From Chrysopilus asiliformis (taxonomy: Eukaryota > Arthropoda > Insecta > Diptera > Rhagionidae): a DNA stretch of 64,000 nucleotides. Shown here in pieces: positions 33,620 through 45,700 of the stretch; positions within the stretch are counted from its first letter, which is position 1, and each line of letters starts with the position of its first letter. Under the pieces are notes generated by a model. It had not been told where the DNA came from, did not search any database, and saw only the letters and a list, made by a program, of their open reading frames with translations. The stretch covers positions 104,926,933 through 104,990,932 of the forward strand of contig OZ035960.1 of NCBI GenBank assembly GCA_964034945.1. The letters run 5' to 3'. The position numbers were made by a program, and so were the translations under genes.

Positions 33620-34290
33620 AAAAATCCAAAATGAAAAGGATAATCACATTATCCTAGCTGGATCTTCCCTTATCCTTACAGACTTCTTAATGTCAGAATC
33701 AGATTCGGCGATCCCAAAAACCCCAAGATGAGATTTTTCTCGAAAAAATTGAGGATAAGAATAACCGCGTTATTCTTACAGGACTTTTCCTTATTCTTAA
33801 AGATTTCTTTATGCCAGAATCGGATTCGGCGACCCAAATGAGATTTTTTTTTTCAGGAAAAATAGGAGAATAGGATAATCACGTTATCCTTACAGGACCT
33901 TTCGCTATCCTTACAGATTTATTAATGTCGATTCAGCGAAATCCCAGATAAAATTTTCTCCGGATAATTTCAAGAAACTGAAATCACGTTATCCTTACAG
34001 ACTTTTTGGTGTCAGAATCGTATTCAGCGACCCAAAAAACCACCAGATGAGATTTTTTCTGCGAAATTTGAGGGAAAGGATAATCCTTTCAGGACCTTGC
34101 GTTATCCTTGCAAGGACGAAGTAGTGAAAATATTGTATTGTCATCGGACTTACGTATGTGTGCAAAATTTCCAGTCAATCGGATGAGTGGAAATGGGTCA
34201 AAATTGAATTGCAAAATTTGACCCTGACAGACAAACAAACAGACACGAAGGCAAGCTAAATACAAGCTTTTAGAAATAGGAAATTTTCCC
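33620..34290 (+). repeat. GGATAA/TTATCC module family, longest copy
   Basis: About four tandem modules, each holding a GGATAA-type word, CACGTTATCCTTACAGGACC or a variant, ACTTCTTAATGTCAGAATC, and GATGAGATTTTT. A unique tail follows: GTGCAAAATTTCCAGTCAAT, GGATGAGTGGAAATGGGTCA, AAACAGACACGAAGGCAAGC and AAGCTTTT. The tail recurs at 62430-62560 and inverted at 48195-48300. Confidence 0.75.
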
Positions 34291-34412
34291 AAAATTATAG
34301 GAATAATTAAATATATTTAGGTATATTAATTATTGCAGAATAGTCCACTATCTCGTATATTCCTATTTGGATTTTTTTCCGTCAAGTCGGTCTTCGTCAT
34401 GAATACAATACT

Positions 34413-34902
34413 AGGTCTGTTCGATATAAGTCCTGGACTTACTCCGAATATTTTCACTTTACTCCACAAAATGGCGGATTTTCTTACTCTGAATTTGTTT
34501 TTATCGAACAACTTGGAATAAGTTCAGAGTAAGTCACGTTTGAACTGTCAAGGTTGAGGTTAAGTTTTACGTTTGTGTACAACATTTGTCAACTTACGCT
34601 CAACTTGGTTACTCGCAATTCTCCAGAATGATTTTCAACATATAAATTTTCATAATTATACATTTTATAAAATTTTCTTGACTTCCAAACACTGTAAAAG
34701 AGAGGTTATGTCTGACAAATATCAGCTGTCAAAAGTTTACTCCAGCTAAAAGCAAGAGTAAGTTCAGGACTGAAAATATGAGTTCTGGACTTACACTTTT
34801 CTGTTCGATATGTGTTCGGAGTAAGTCCAGGACTTATATCGAACAGAAAAGAGTAAAAAAATTTTACTCCGAGTAAGTCCAGGACTCATATCGAACAGAC
34901 CT
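34413..34902. mobile_element. MITE with ACT duplication (AGGTCTGTTCG ends)
   Basis: 490 bp. The ends, starting AGGTCTGTTCGATATAAGTC, are inverted over more than 30 bp. ACT flanks at 34410-34412 and 34903-34905. The target is a family 2 right end: GAATACAATACTTTC continues across the insert, compare GATTGCAATACTTTCCCCCT at 30707. Near the right end the inverted-end sequence is present twice. Confidence 0.82.
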
Positions 34903-34985
34903 ACTTTCTCTTTATAGCAGAGGACAGTAAAAATGGCCGAAGTCAGACTCTAGAAAATATAAAAACTCCCTTAATAGTTATTTAA

Positions 34986-35368
34986 CACTCTAACTGCCGC
35001 GACAGTTTTAAGCCTTTTTCGAATATTTAGTTGTCAGTCAAAAAGGCACTAAGAGATAAAAACTTGAAACAAAGTTATTTTATTACCATAAAATGTGTGC
35101 AAATACTAAAAAATCGTGGCGGTTGCAGCGAACACTTTAGTAATTTTCATTGTGGCCGTTGTGTACAATTAGGTGTCAGGAGTGATATTCCGTAACTTGT
35201 TTCAAGCGTTTGTTTCGAAGTTTTCGCTGTCTCTGTTTTGACCGAAATAAATGACAGAGAGAAACCGAGATAGCAAATACCACTTTTTCTTGTAACTCGA
35301 AACAAACGCTTGAAACAAGTTACGGAATATCACTCCTGGTCTTTTTGACTGACGTGGCAGTTAGAGTG
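34986..35368. mobile_element. TTAA-flanked MITE (piggyBac-like) holding another MITE
   Basis: Ends CACTCTAACTGCCGCGACAG and TGACGTGGCAGTTAGAGTG, between TTAA at 34982-34985 and 35369-35372. A 160-bp palindromic element sits inside at 35177-35337. Confidence 0.82.
35177..35337. mobile_element. GGAGTGATATTCC palindromic MITE, copy 1
   Basis: Inverted arms AGGAGTGATATTCCGTAACT and inverse, with CAAGCGTTTGTTTCGA further in. A second copy lies at 46777-46949 with the inner part in the other orientation. Target duplication unclear. Confidence 0.75.
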
Positions 35369-35435
35369 TTAAAGAGCTTCGCGAGACAAAAAAATACTTC
35401 TTTGATTATATTTCTAAAAAGAAAGCTTTTCGTTT

Positions 35436-36010
35436 TTATACCCGTATGGTGAAACCAAAGGGTATATTAACTTTGCCTTACCGTTTGTAACGCCAAGATC
35501 CCGTCATCGCACAAAAAAATGAATTACACCAGTGTGTTTAGAATGATAAAAATATTTAATTTCTGCATGTCCGTCCGTCTGTCCGTCTGTCCGTCTGTCC
35601 GTCTGTCTGTCTGTCCGTCTGTCTGTGGCGCGGATTGCGGGCGCACGGATTGAGCTAGAGACTTGAAATTTTGCACAGATCCGTTTTTCGTAAAATGCGA
35701 GGCTAAGTTCGTTAATGGGCAAAAATGGACTGTTAGGGGGGGTACCCCCCATACGAACGAAATTGTGTTTTGTGAATATCTCTAAAACGGTGCATCTTAT
35801 CAAAAAAGTCCAAGAACAAAAGTTATTTAGGATATGATTCTACATAAAACTCCCATACATCAAAATCCGATTGGAATAAATTTTAAAAAATCTTATTGGA
35901 AAGTTTGACTTTAAAGTGGAATTTTGGTATAACTGTTCGAATTTTGATACGAATATCACCATACGGGTCTCCAATGATTGCCAGATTGGCAATTATAGCT
36001 TTTGTTATGT
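35436..36010 (+). repeat. Family 1 dispersed element, near full length
   Basis: Opens TATACCCGTATGGTGAAACC, has a short CCGTCTGT block (about 35570-35626), then GGCGCGGATTGCGGGCGCAC, GGGGGGGTACCCCCC-type text, and the closing ATATCACCATACGGGTCTCC. Close to the copy at 59850. Confidence 0.85.
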
Positions 36011-36305
36011 TTATTTCTTGAAAATTCGATGACTGGTTGTCGAGTACCTACTGGCCAAAAATTGGTTTTTCCGTGAAAATTCCGCCTCTCCAAAACACCG
36101 CTTAAACCGGACTTTCCGCTGGTTTTGAAAATACGTGTTTTTCGGTCTACTACAATATAGCAACAAATCAGCAAAATCGTCGTGATCGGGTTGAGGTGCT
36201 TTATTTGTTAGATAAAAAGATTATCGTTTTCGTCAATCAAAACCAAATAAACATATTGTGGAAATAATTATTATGTAATTTAACATGTGTATTATAAATA
36301 ATTAC

Positions 36306-36538
36306 CTGTGAGTACATTAAGCTTAGCGGTAAGCTCATCGCAATCGATAGCAACCAAACAAATAATATTTTCAGCGTAACACGTTTCCGAGTTTTATTTC
36401 TACCAAATCGCATTGGATATCGTAGTGATAAATAACGATCCACTGATATCGTACACAAATGCATAATACTAGCTGTACAAAAGAGTACATCCAGGCAAAT
36501 CCATGCTAGACAATGTTCCGATTGTAGGGGGAAGAAAC
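36306..36538 (-). CDS. 5-HT2A: 5-HT2-type serotonin receptor exon: TM3, DRY motif, TM4
   Basis: A 233-bp exon with acceptor TCATTTCCAG and donor CACAG|GTAATT. It begins with two bases of a split codon and ends in phase 0. Residues: SEHCLAWICLDVLFCTASIM, with the TM3 Cys and the amine-binding Asp of CLDV, then HLCTISVDRYLSLRYPMRFG with the DRY motif, then RVTLKILFVWLLSIAMSLPL (TM4). This is a strong 5-HT2 signature. It is the furthest upstream exon found; the rest of the receptor must start beyond it on the right. Confidence 0.96.
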
Positions 36539-37017
36539 CTGGAAATGATAACAAATCGAAAATATTATTATTCGGAATTTATTCAGAACAAGAAAAAACA
36601 AACATTTTAAATTGTTTTCAGTGTATTTTGATATGCTTTCTCAAGAATTTTATATCAAACGATACCATTTTCAACAGTATTTACATTTATATATCCATTT
36701 TCAACATTTTTTTAAATTCCAGAAATCAATATCCAAATGCTTTCATTCTTGAAATTCCTCAATGACTGTACAGCAAAACTTCAATTAAAAATAATGTTTT
36801 AAGATTTTGTATGTAGCTCTGCTATACGACAATAGATTTCTTACATCTATTGTTTCACTCAAGTAAAGTTAGTAATGACAAGAGTTTTCGCTGAGTGAAA
36901 CCACCCCTACAGAACACAAAAAGCTATTGTTTGTTGAAAAAATACGCCCTTTCCCCCTTACAATAGGAAAATAGGAAACCACCAAAGCGATCTGATACTC
37001 TACATGAAAATCATATC

Positions 37018-37165
37018 GAAGTATATTAGATTTAGCGTGCCGTTTGTAACACATCGAAGCAATCGTCGGACACAAAAATAAACCATACCAGGAAGTTCAC
37101 AAAAAAAATTTGTCTGTCCTCATATAGAGTATTTGACGATTGGCCCCTGGCAATTGTAGTTTTAG
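37018..37165 (+). repeat. Family 1b element, internally deleted
   Basis: The left end GTATATTAGATTTAGCGTGC and the right end GAGTATTTGACGATTGGCCC are both present but only about 150 bp apart, so most of the interior is gone. Confidence 0.55.
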
Positions 37166-37679
37166 TTTTAGAAATGAGAATTCTACTTGTACTGCTCCAC
37201 TGAACCACCAGTAAATCAATTTTGTTATAGAAATAATGAAACCATATCACGTTTCACACGTAAGCGGAAAGTTGTCGTCATAGTGTAGCCTTAGTACTAA
37301 ATAAAACGATATTAAAAATGACATTTCAATTCCCTTTTTAAAGGAACGCCTTTTCTACCATATATCATTTTCTAACATGTCGCAAAGAAATGAATTACAA
37401 AAAATCAACCGTTTCTTTCTAAAAATAAAATGTACTTAACTAATCAAAATGCTGTGAGTTACTTTAATGGAGCACAATTTTTCTTTACAGAGAAAAGTTT
37501 CTAAAAAGTTTGAAAATTAAAGAAGTACAAATTTAGTTATTATACTTCAGTTATTATCGTGGATTTTTTTTTTCAAATTTTTTAAGCAGTTGAACCTTAG
37601 TTTTAAAAAAGTTGACAAAAAATGTTTTGTATAAAATCGATTATAAAAATTTGAAATTTAATTTTGTGAAAGGTCTTGA

Positions 37680-38230
37680 AAACCGTTAGAGATACGTCTT
37701 GAAAAGCGTTAGATATACGTCTTGAAAAGCGTTAGAAATATGTAAAAACGGTTAATGCATAAAATGCAGGACACGTTAAAATGATATTTTTTTCCAAAAA
37801 ATCTACCGTTACTTTTAGAAAAACTATGATTTTCGTAAAACTTATTTACAAAACGGCGAGACCGACAGACAAACCGACAGACAGACCGACAAACCGACAG
37901 AATGACAGACAGACCGACATACAGATAGACCGGAAAACCGGCAAAAAGACAGACCGAAAAACCGACAAAAGACAGACTGACAGACAGTCTGACAGACAGA
38001 CCAACAGACCGACATATCGACAGACAAACCGACAGACAGACTGACAAACAGACCGACAAACCGACAAACCGACAAACTGACAAACAGACCGACAAACCGA
38101 CAGACCGACAAACAGACCGACAAACAGACCGACAGAGAGATAGACCGACAAACAAATAGACCGGCAAACAGATAGACTGACAAACAGATAGACTGACAAA
38201 CAGACAGACAGACAGGTCGACAAATAAACC

Positions 38231-38261
<31 letters not shown>

Positions 38262-38415
38262 CGACAGACAGACCGACAGACAGACCGACAGACAGACAGA
38301 TGCACGGACATCCTCATAATTGTTCCTGAAACGGATTTCGTACTGATGAGAAATTTTCTTTCTACCCCCCGTTCTCGAGTCGGTCACCGTCATGAATACA
38401 ATACGTTCGTTATGC
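37680..38415 (+). repeat. Family 2 dispersed element with irregular GACAGACC array
   Basis: The array at about 37858-38300 is a mosaic of GACAGACC, GACAAACC and GACAGACA units. The right end reads GATGCACGGACATCCTCATA, then CGTCATGAATACAATAC. Three long frames on minus (SVCLSVCLSV-like) and one on plus are microsatellite translations. Confidence 0.82.
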
Positions 38416-38559
38416 AAAGGAAAATAAAAATGTGCGAATTGTGTGAAATATTGAGAACAATAAGAGATCTCGACCAATAGAAAAACCAGAATGAAGAAAT
38501 TTTTTGTGCCTTGTCCAAAAATGAAGGAAATTTTATTTATTGGGAACTGAAAAAAATGG

Positions 38560-38990
38560 AAAGTGTGTGGTTAAAAAAAATCATTTGTGTGGGAGAAGGG
38601 GTCCGATTGGATTTTGATGTATGGAACGGTTATGTAAAATCATATCATAAACACATTTCATCTTTATGCATTTTCAGAAAAAAAATATAGAAAAAAATAT
38701 TCCATTTGTATGGAAGAGGGGCAAAACTTGGTATCCGTTTTTGATTTATGGATGTTATGTAAAACCCTATTCTAAACACACTTTCACAGTAAAAAACTAA
38801 ATCGTTTGTATGGGGGGGGGAGGAATGGTCCAACCTAGCCTTGCCATTTGCGAGAAATGCAACTGTACAAAATTTCAGGTCTCTAGCTCAATTCTTTCGA
38901 AAGTTATGGTGGTTCCGTGTGGACGGACAGACTTGAGGAAATCAAAATCACACTAACCAACCTTGTGTGGATTAGAAAATTAATTTTGAA
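38560..38990 (-). repeat. Family 1b element, inverted copy
   Basis: Read on minus it has GTCCGTCCACACGG, then AGCTAGAGACCTGAAATTTT and GGCAAGGCTAGGTTGGACCA, matching the order in the 25 kb and 46.6 kb copies. Confidence 0.55.
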
Positions 38991-38999
38991 AGAAGCAAA

Positions 39000-39850
39000 T
39001 ATTATTAAAATATTGACCCGTAACCCTTAAGTTTTATTATATTCAAACATTACAGTGGTCAACCCCCATTCTAAAAGGTAATTTTTATGTCCAACGATTG
39101 TTTTAATGCGTTCATCAAAGATGAGCGTTTAGTTATCCCATTGTGCGACAGAGAAATTCAGCTCTGAAAGAGACGACAATATAACCGATTTCGACGAAAC
39201 TTTGCACACACATAGAATTACTCGCAGAATAAATGATAGACTAATTTTTATTAACCTCCCCCCTCTTCTTCGATACCCCTCCCCTGATAACTTTCGAACC
39301 GTTCAACCGATTGGGGTGCGGCTTTCACTAATAAAGAAGTCATTCCTCAAGGAAATTTTTCGCCCACTAATATCTTCCCTTTCTCCTCTCAGTAAACCCC
39401 CTCGCCTGCTACCTTCTACAACAATGAGAGATTTGGATTCGGTTTTCTCCTTTAGGAAGGCCAGCCCTCAGGGAAATTTTTCGCCCAATAATATCTACCC
39501 CGCTCCATGCAAAGTCAGACCCGAGGTCAAAAGCCAAGTAACTACCTAGCCGAGTATGGCGTGGTGCTTCCAGGGGCGCGGAATCTATATTATTGTCTAA
39601 TTTGGAATTTTGCGTGTATTTTTATAATCTTTTTGTGTAATGGGCACAAAACCTATTATTTCAAAATATATTGTCAAATTTTTCCCGATATTGCTCAGTA
39701 TAGATAAAGATATAAAACGCGTGGCCGTAGGCCGCGTATGATTCGAGGCCGAAGGCCGAGTTGGGGGCGAGAGGCCGAGTTGGGGGCGAGAGGCCGAAGG
39801 CCGACCTGCGGGTGGTGAGTGAACCGCGAAGCGGTTCGGGTCACATCCCC
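39000..39850. repeat. Uncharacterised repeat ending in a GGCCGAAGGCCGA island
   Basis: About 39260-39490 holds two diverged tandem modules, each with AGGAAATTTTTCGCCCA or AGGGAAATTTTTCGCCCA. At 39720-39842 is a GC-rich block of GGCCGAAGGCCGA and GTTGGGGGCGAGAGGCCGA repeats, then CCGCGAAGCGGTTCGGGTCA, far richer in GC than its surroundings. Confidence 0.5.
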
Positions 39851-41875
39851 TAGTATGAAATATAAAAGAATTAATTTTTATTTTGATGTGAAATGTAAAA
39901 GGATTAATTTTTAAAAACCTACAAATGGTTCCAAGAGGGTTAAAAAAAGCAAAAAAAAAACGGTCTAGCCAGAAATTGAGCGCTTTTTTTAATCTCTTAA
40001 GTTTCATGACATTCCAAAAAAAAGTTTTGATTGAATAAATTTTCCGAAAAACATTGAATTGTAATTTTCTAAAATTTAATATTGAGTTCATGACGGGGTG
40101 AAAAATCCCTTTGAAATATTATGACTTTGTTTTGTGAATTTCCAGGTATTTAAGCTTAATATCAATTTCTTACAAAAAACACAAAGAAAATTGATAGCTT
40201 AACACAAGTTTAACACTCTGAAGAAAGTTTGTGTGGGGAATTTTAATTCTAGCATTGTATAAACAATTAGCTTTCGTAACTGAGCGTAATGTTAGGCATT
40301 CAATTTCATGATAACTTTTCGAAAATTCCCCTATTCATATTCAAATTCTAAATTGTGATTCCTCTTTTGATTATTTTTTGTTCTACTTTGTTGTCCTTGC
40401 AGACTTTTCGATACCAGAGAGGATGACTGCACTCCCACAGAATTCTGGGAATTCTTTACATCCGTCACTCCTTCAAGAAAGATCATTTAAGACGTTACTA
40501 TTACATCTTTATTCAGATGTCAAGTATAAAAGGACAAAGCTGGAAATTCTCAAGCTTTGTCCTGTACCCGAATGCCTATCTATCATTATGCCATGTGCTA
40601 CAATGGGATTTTGTCCCTAGTATTTTATGTTTGAGATTTGTTATATTAACGGTTACCTTGCTCCCATCAAACAGCATAATGAAAACATAATAAAAATAGG
40701 TATAGGAGTTCAAGTGTTGCTTTCTTTCATTTCAAGTACTGTTTCACTAAGTGAGTCCTTGTAGGCATTCACTGTAAATAAATCTCAAGTATTTTGTATT
40801 GGCATCAAATTATTTTTGTTTCTCACAAAACTTATTCTTCTACTGCTGATCCTTCGCAAAAATAAAAATTCGAAATAACATCATAGTTACGATACAATTT
40901 AACATAATTTTTAATAACTTAAACAAACAAAATGTCTCAAACAATCACAAAATTTAAATTGTTTAATTTAATTTTGATAGTCCCCTCGCGTGTGGTAAAA
41001 GATATCAATTATGCTCTTTTTTTGTACGTTATTAAGGATTATTATGGCGGTTTTCGTTTACATCCCTTCATATATGTTGCAATACTGCCGCAGTATTATT
41101 CTAATGATTTGGTCTGAAATATTCATATCAAGACTGTGGATAGCAAGATCTCATGCTACCATCATTAATTTATGTATACCCGGATTCGTTTATTTGTATA
41201 GAAACCATAATGTTCATATCCAACGAATAACACAACAAAAAAAAATTTTTTTTATACAAATAAAATTGTGTTATCCTTAACTCAATCCAAAAGCAGCTTC
41301 TACCTTTTGTTTTTACACTGACTCCAAATATGTTGTTATGCTTTAACATTCGCTTGTATCTAAGCAGGCTCCGCACATTAGACCCGAAAATTTAATGAGA
41401 TTTACCTTTCTACTGACATCACAATTAAATTCAAAATTCATTTTATTATCTTATATGGGAAATTAATTGCCTTATCATAATTGTGTAAAGGTTTCATGAA
41501 ACTTCCATTATTAAATTATTTCGTATATTGTCTTATTAAAATGAATTTTGTACGATTTTTTGTGGTTATGATATGAATAAAATAACATCCACCTAAGTGG
41601 CTCAATTTGATTAAATTTATCCAAAAAGTATATGATGAAATAATATAGATTTCGTAGAAATATCCAAGCCAGATAGTACGCCTCAATTTGGGAATTTCCA
41701 AGTAATAACCGATGAAATCGTACCTCTATTTAGCAAACCATAATTTTTTGTTTAATCCTCTTAATGCTCTTTCCAAATAAACAAATCTGGCGAAATATGT
41801 TAACATATGTTTCAATATTTTTTTAATTTTTCCTTCCATTGTAATTCGCATATCGTCAGCGGTAAAAGGAAAGTC

Positions 41876-42513
41876 CAGGTATGCCTCGAGTTACGCATTA
41901 CTTGAGTTACGCGAATTTCGAGTTACGCGGAAAGAAATTATGGCAGTGCTCGAGTTACGCGGTACGGTTTTGGAGCAATTTTTATTTAAAAAGAAAGTAT
42001 TGTAATTATAGATGAATGTTTTTATGTAAAAAAGAGTACCAGGAAGACCGAGCCATGCTCGGCGAGCTCAAAATCATACTTTTGCTGATTTTTGAGGAAA
42101 AACTAAATTCACAGTATCTTTACAGAGTTTTTCCAGAGTTTTTAAATTCCCGACCTAGAAAGCTAGAACTAAAACTAACGTGTGATAACAAAATTTCATA
42201 GAAATCGGTTGAGTGGTTATTGAGTAATCGCTGTCACCGATTTTTGAAACGTTGTTTTGAGACACCAGGTGAGGGTTACCGAGGGGAGGGAAAAGTCAGG
42301 TTTGTAGTGGAAAAATTAGTAATACTGTAAAGTTTCATTAAGATCGGACCACCCAATGCGAAGATAACAGGCGAGGGGTATCGAAGGGGAATTTTCTCAG
42401 GAGTGAGACCTATCTAGATCGATTTCTTGTCCCCCGAAAATCCCTAACTCCCAAGTTTCGTGAAAATCGTTAGGCGGGTTTTCGAGATCGTTTGTGCAGA
42501 CAGACAGACAGAC

Positions 42514-42561
<48 letters not shown>

Positions 42562-42681
42562 GTTCCTCGTATTATATTATAGGATAATAGGTATGTATTG
42601 TTTTGCACTAATCCTGAGTCTTCACTTACGCAGTTTCGACTTACGCGGAACCAATTAACCGCGTAACTCGAGGGATACTTG
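41876..42681. mobile_element. pogo/Tigger-like element, decayed
   Basis: Ends CAGGTATGCCTCGAGTTACG and the inverse of CAAGTATCCCTCGAGTTACG. TA follows the right end; the left flank is changed. CGAGTTACGCG recurs near both ends. The interior includes a GACAGACA tract (42497-42560) and text such as AGAAATCGGTTGAGTGG, typical of insect repeat tails. No transposase remnant recognised. Confidence 0.6.
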
Positions 42682-42715
42682 TATTAAAAAACTGAGGTTT
42701 TAAAAAAAGCACTGT

Positions 42716-45700
42716 TTTTTTTTTTTTTTTTTTTTTTTATAGATCCAGCCAGAGCTTAGGGGAAGACCCTTTAATGCCGAAGCACAGCTCGGGATGGTTG
42801 GAAGGACAAAAGGAGATGCCGATTTATGTTCTCCTTGAACTTCTGCGGGTTATAGTCCGGGGGGAACACATCGGATGGTAAATTGTTCCAAAGTCTTGTT
42901 GTTCGCGGAATGAAGGAACCCCTAAACTTTACTGTACGAAAGCGGGGAGGCTCAAGGAAGAAGTCGTGCGCACGTGTAGCTGCACGAGAGGGTCTAGGGA
43001 AAATATACCGTGGAGGAATAAGTTGGGAAATTTCGGTGGAACATTTCCCATTGAAATATTTGTAGAATATGCTGAGTACTCCAACAGAGCGACGATGCTC
43101 GAGAGACGGTAATGAATCTGTCAAAGACTTGTCTCCAATTAGTCGGATCGCACGTTTTTGGATTCGGTCCAGCAGTTGGAGGACAGTTTTTGGGGCTCCA
43201 GCCCAAATGTGCGAATTGTACTCGAGTCTCGGTCGAATGTAGCTCTTGTAAATGTTAAGGACGTCGACTGGTGCGAAATATTTTTTGCATCGTCCCAGGA
43301 AGCCTAGGCACTGCGATGCTTCCTTTGCTATTTTAAAAATATGATCACTCCATTGGAGCTTCTCATTTATTTCGATGCCCAACATTCTGATGTTTTTTGA
43401 GTCACTAATGGACTCACTCATAAATTCGACCGTTTCGGGGGATTTTTCGCATTTCATCGATAACAGCATTGATTGGGTTTTAGATGCGTTGAATTCCACA
43501 CGGTTGATTCTGCCCCAAGCCAGAATTGTGTTTAAATCAGAATTCAAAGATCTAATTTGCTCACTGCGTTTCGATCGAACTGCAATGGCGTTCGATTCTG
43601 CAGGTGAACTGAAATGGTAGGATGCGTCAAGGGAGCTGTCATCAGCGAAACAATAAAGTGGATTGAGAGTGAGAGATAGTAGATCATTGATAAATATTAA
43701 GAAAAGCGTAGGAGCTAGAACTGAGCCTTGAGGGACACCAGAGTTAATTTTGAAGAGATCAGATTTATAACCATCCAATACAACCTGTATTGAACGATCA
43801 GAAAGGTAGCTCTCAATCCATTTGGAAATTGCAGGGTTTAGACCGATAGCTCGTATCTTTGCCATCAAAGCTTTATGCCAAACACGGTCGAAAGCTTTGG
43901 AGATGTCCAGCGCTATAGTTTTTGATTCGCCAAAATTATGGAGACTTTTACTCCAGCGCTCGGTCAAGCAGACCAAAAGATCGCCTGTGGAGCGGCGCGC
44001 ACGAAAGCCATATTGGCGGTCGTTGATTATGTTATTGCGCTCTAAAAAATTTGTAATTTTGGTATTTATTAAAGTTTCCATAACCTTGGCAAGTACAGAA
44101 GTCAGAGCTATAGGCCTATAATTTGAGGGGTCGCATTTGTCACCTTTTTTGGGAATGGGCTGGACATTAGCTGCTTTCCAAGAAGAGGGATAGATCCCCT
44201 TGGAGAAGCTGAGGTAAAATAGGGAGCGAAGAGGTCCAGCTAAGGTGACGGCACATTTTTTCAAAACATGGGGGGGAATGCCATCCGGTCCTGTAGATTT
44301 GTTCACGTCAATCTCCTGCAGAATTCTAACTATTTGTCTTTTGCGGATGGAAAGTTTTGGAGAGACAATCTCCGATATGGTGGGTTGGGGCGGTAATTGG
44401 TTGGATTCCGGGAGACTTGAGTTCGCTGCGAATTTCGCGGCTAAAACGTTCGCCTTGCCAACGGGATCGACAACCACTTCATTATCACAGATTAGTGGAG
44501 GTGTTGAAGATTTTGTGAAATTGTTTTTTACCGCTTTCACCATTGACCAAAAGGATTTTTGCCCTTTCGGACAGATTAAGATTTTCCGCTTCATCTTTTG
44601 GTCGAAGTCATGTTTAGCACGACGTAGTACAGACTTAGAGGTGTTTCGAGCGTTTATAAACGACAAGCGAGTTTCTTCATTAGGGTTTCCCCTAAATTCA
44701 GAAAACGCCGTCTTTTTTGTTTTGATGGCGTCGCGACACGCTTTCGTGAACCAGGTGTTGGAATCACACCTCGCAACAATGGAGCTGCACGGTATGTAGG
44801 ACTTCATACCAAGTGTGATTACGTTCGTGACCTTTGCAGTCGCAACGTCACCTTCCCTGAAACAATCAGACCACTTGTAAGCTGCAAAATACTGGTTCAA
44901 GCTCTCCCACTTGGCTTTTTTAAAATGCCAAACAGTCCTACGCGGGGCTTTAATTGTATTTTTAGGAGGCCTTTCGGTGGAAAATGAACAGCTTACCAGA
45001 CAGTGATCAGATCCTCCCAGGGGAGGCAAGACAGAAACGCTATATTTAGACGGATTTGTAGTTAAAAACAAATCCAACAGATATGAGGTGTGTCCTGCAA
45101 TATCTGGAATTCTCGTTGGTTTGTCTACGATTTGCGTCAACAAGTTTGATTCTGCGAAGAGTTCAGTGTGCAAACCAACAGGATCAGGATGGCATGAGAA
45201 AGGAAGCCACTTATCATTATGGACGTTGAAATCACCCGCAACAACAATTTCAGCGTCAGGGTTTGTTGCAGTAATTGCATCGATGGAGACAGACAATTTG
45301 TCCAACTCGACCAACGTGTCCTCGGTGGAACAATTAGGGCTTCGATAAATGAAACAAAGGTAGATGTGCTTGCGCATATGGAGCTTTAACCAGATGAAAT
45401 TAAATTCTGGATTAGCGCATTTTCCTAAGTTAGGAAGAAGAGAGTAAGGCACATCGTTGCGGATATAAATTGCGATACCCCTTTGACGAAAAAATACTGG
45501 CTCCAGGTGATACCCATTGACCTGAAATTGACCTGGGTCGCAATCACGATCAACTTTAGTCTCACCCAAAGCCAGTACCTCTGGTTTATTTTGGGAAAGG
45601 TGGATGTAAACAGAAAGATGGTTCTCCCTAATTCCGCGAACATTGCAAAAATTAAATTTTGAATTTCGACTTACCCGCATCGGTCCAACAAAAAACATAA

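Larger units (their letters stand above)
31280..36305 (-). other. 5-HT2A: Intron of the receptor gene, 5.0 kb
   Basis: From 32590 rightward it is a run of repeats: family 2, TTAA MITEs, an inverted-repeat element, the GGATAA module family and family 1. In 31280-32590 nothing was recognised. Confidence 0.8.

Noticed and set aside
39597..40091. 164-aa minus-strand frame with a Pro/Ser-rich stretch
   Set aside because: The Pro/Ser/Arg part is the GC-rich GGCCGAAGGCCGA repeat read in one frame. The rest is AT-biased with no known domain.
40378..40620. Plus-strand 80-aa frame preceded by a TCCTTGCAG acceptor-like site
   Set aside because: Could be an exon of an unknown gene, but no similarity, no matching donor partner and no neighbouring exon were found.
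42883..45348. Plus-strand frames inside the LINE (60-184 aa)
   Set aside because: Antisense shadows of the 992-aa ORF2.
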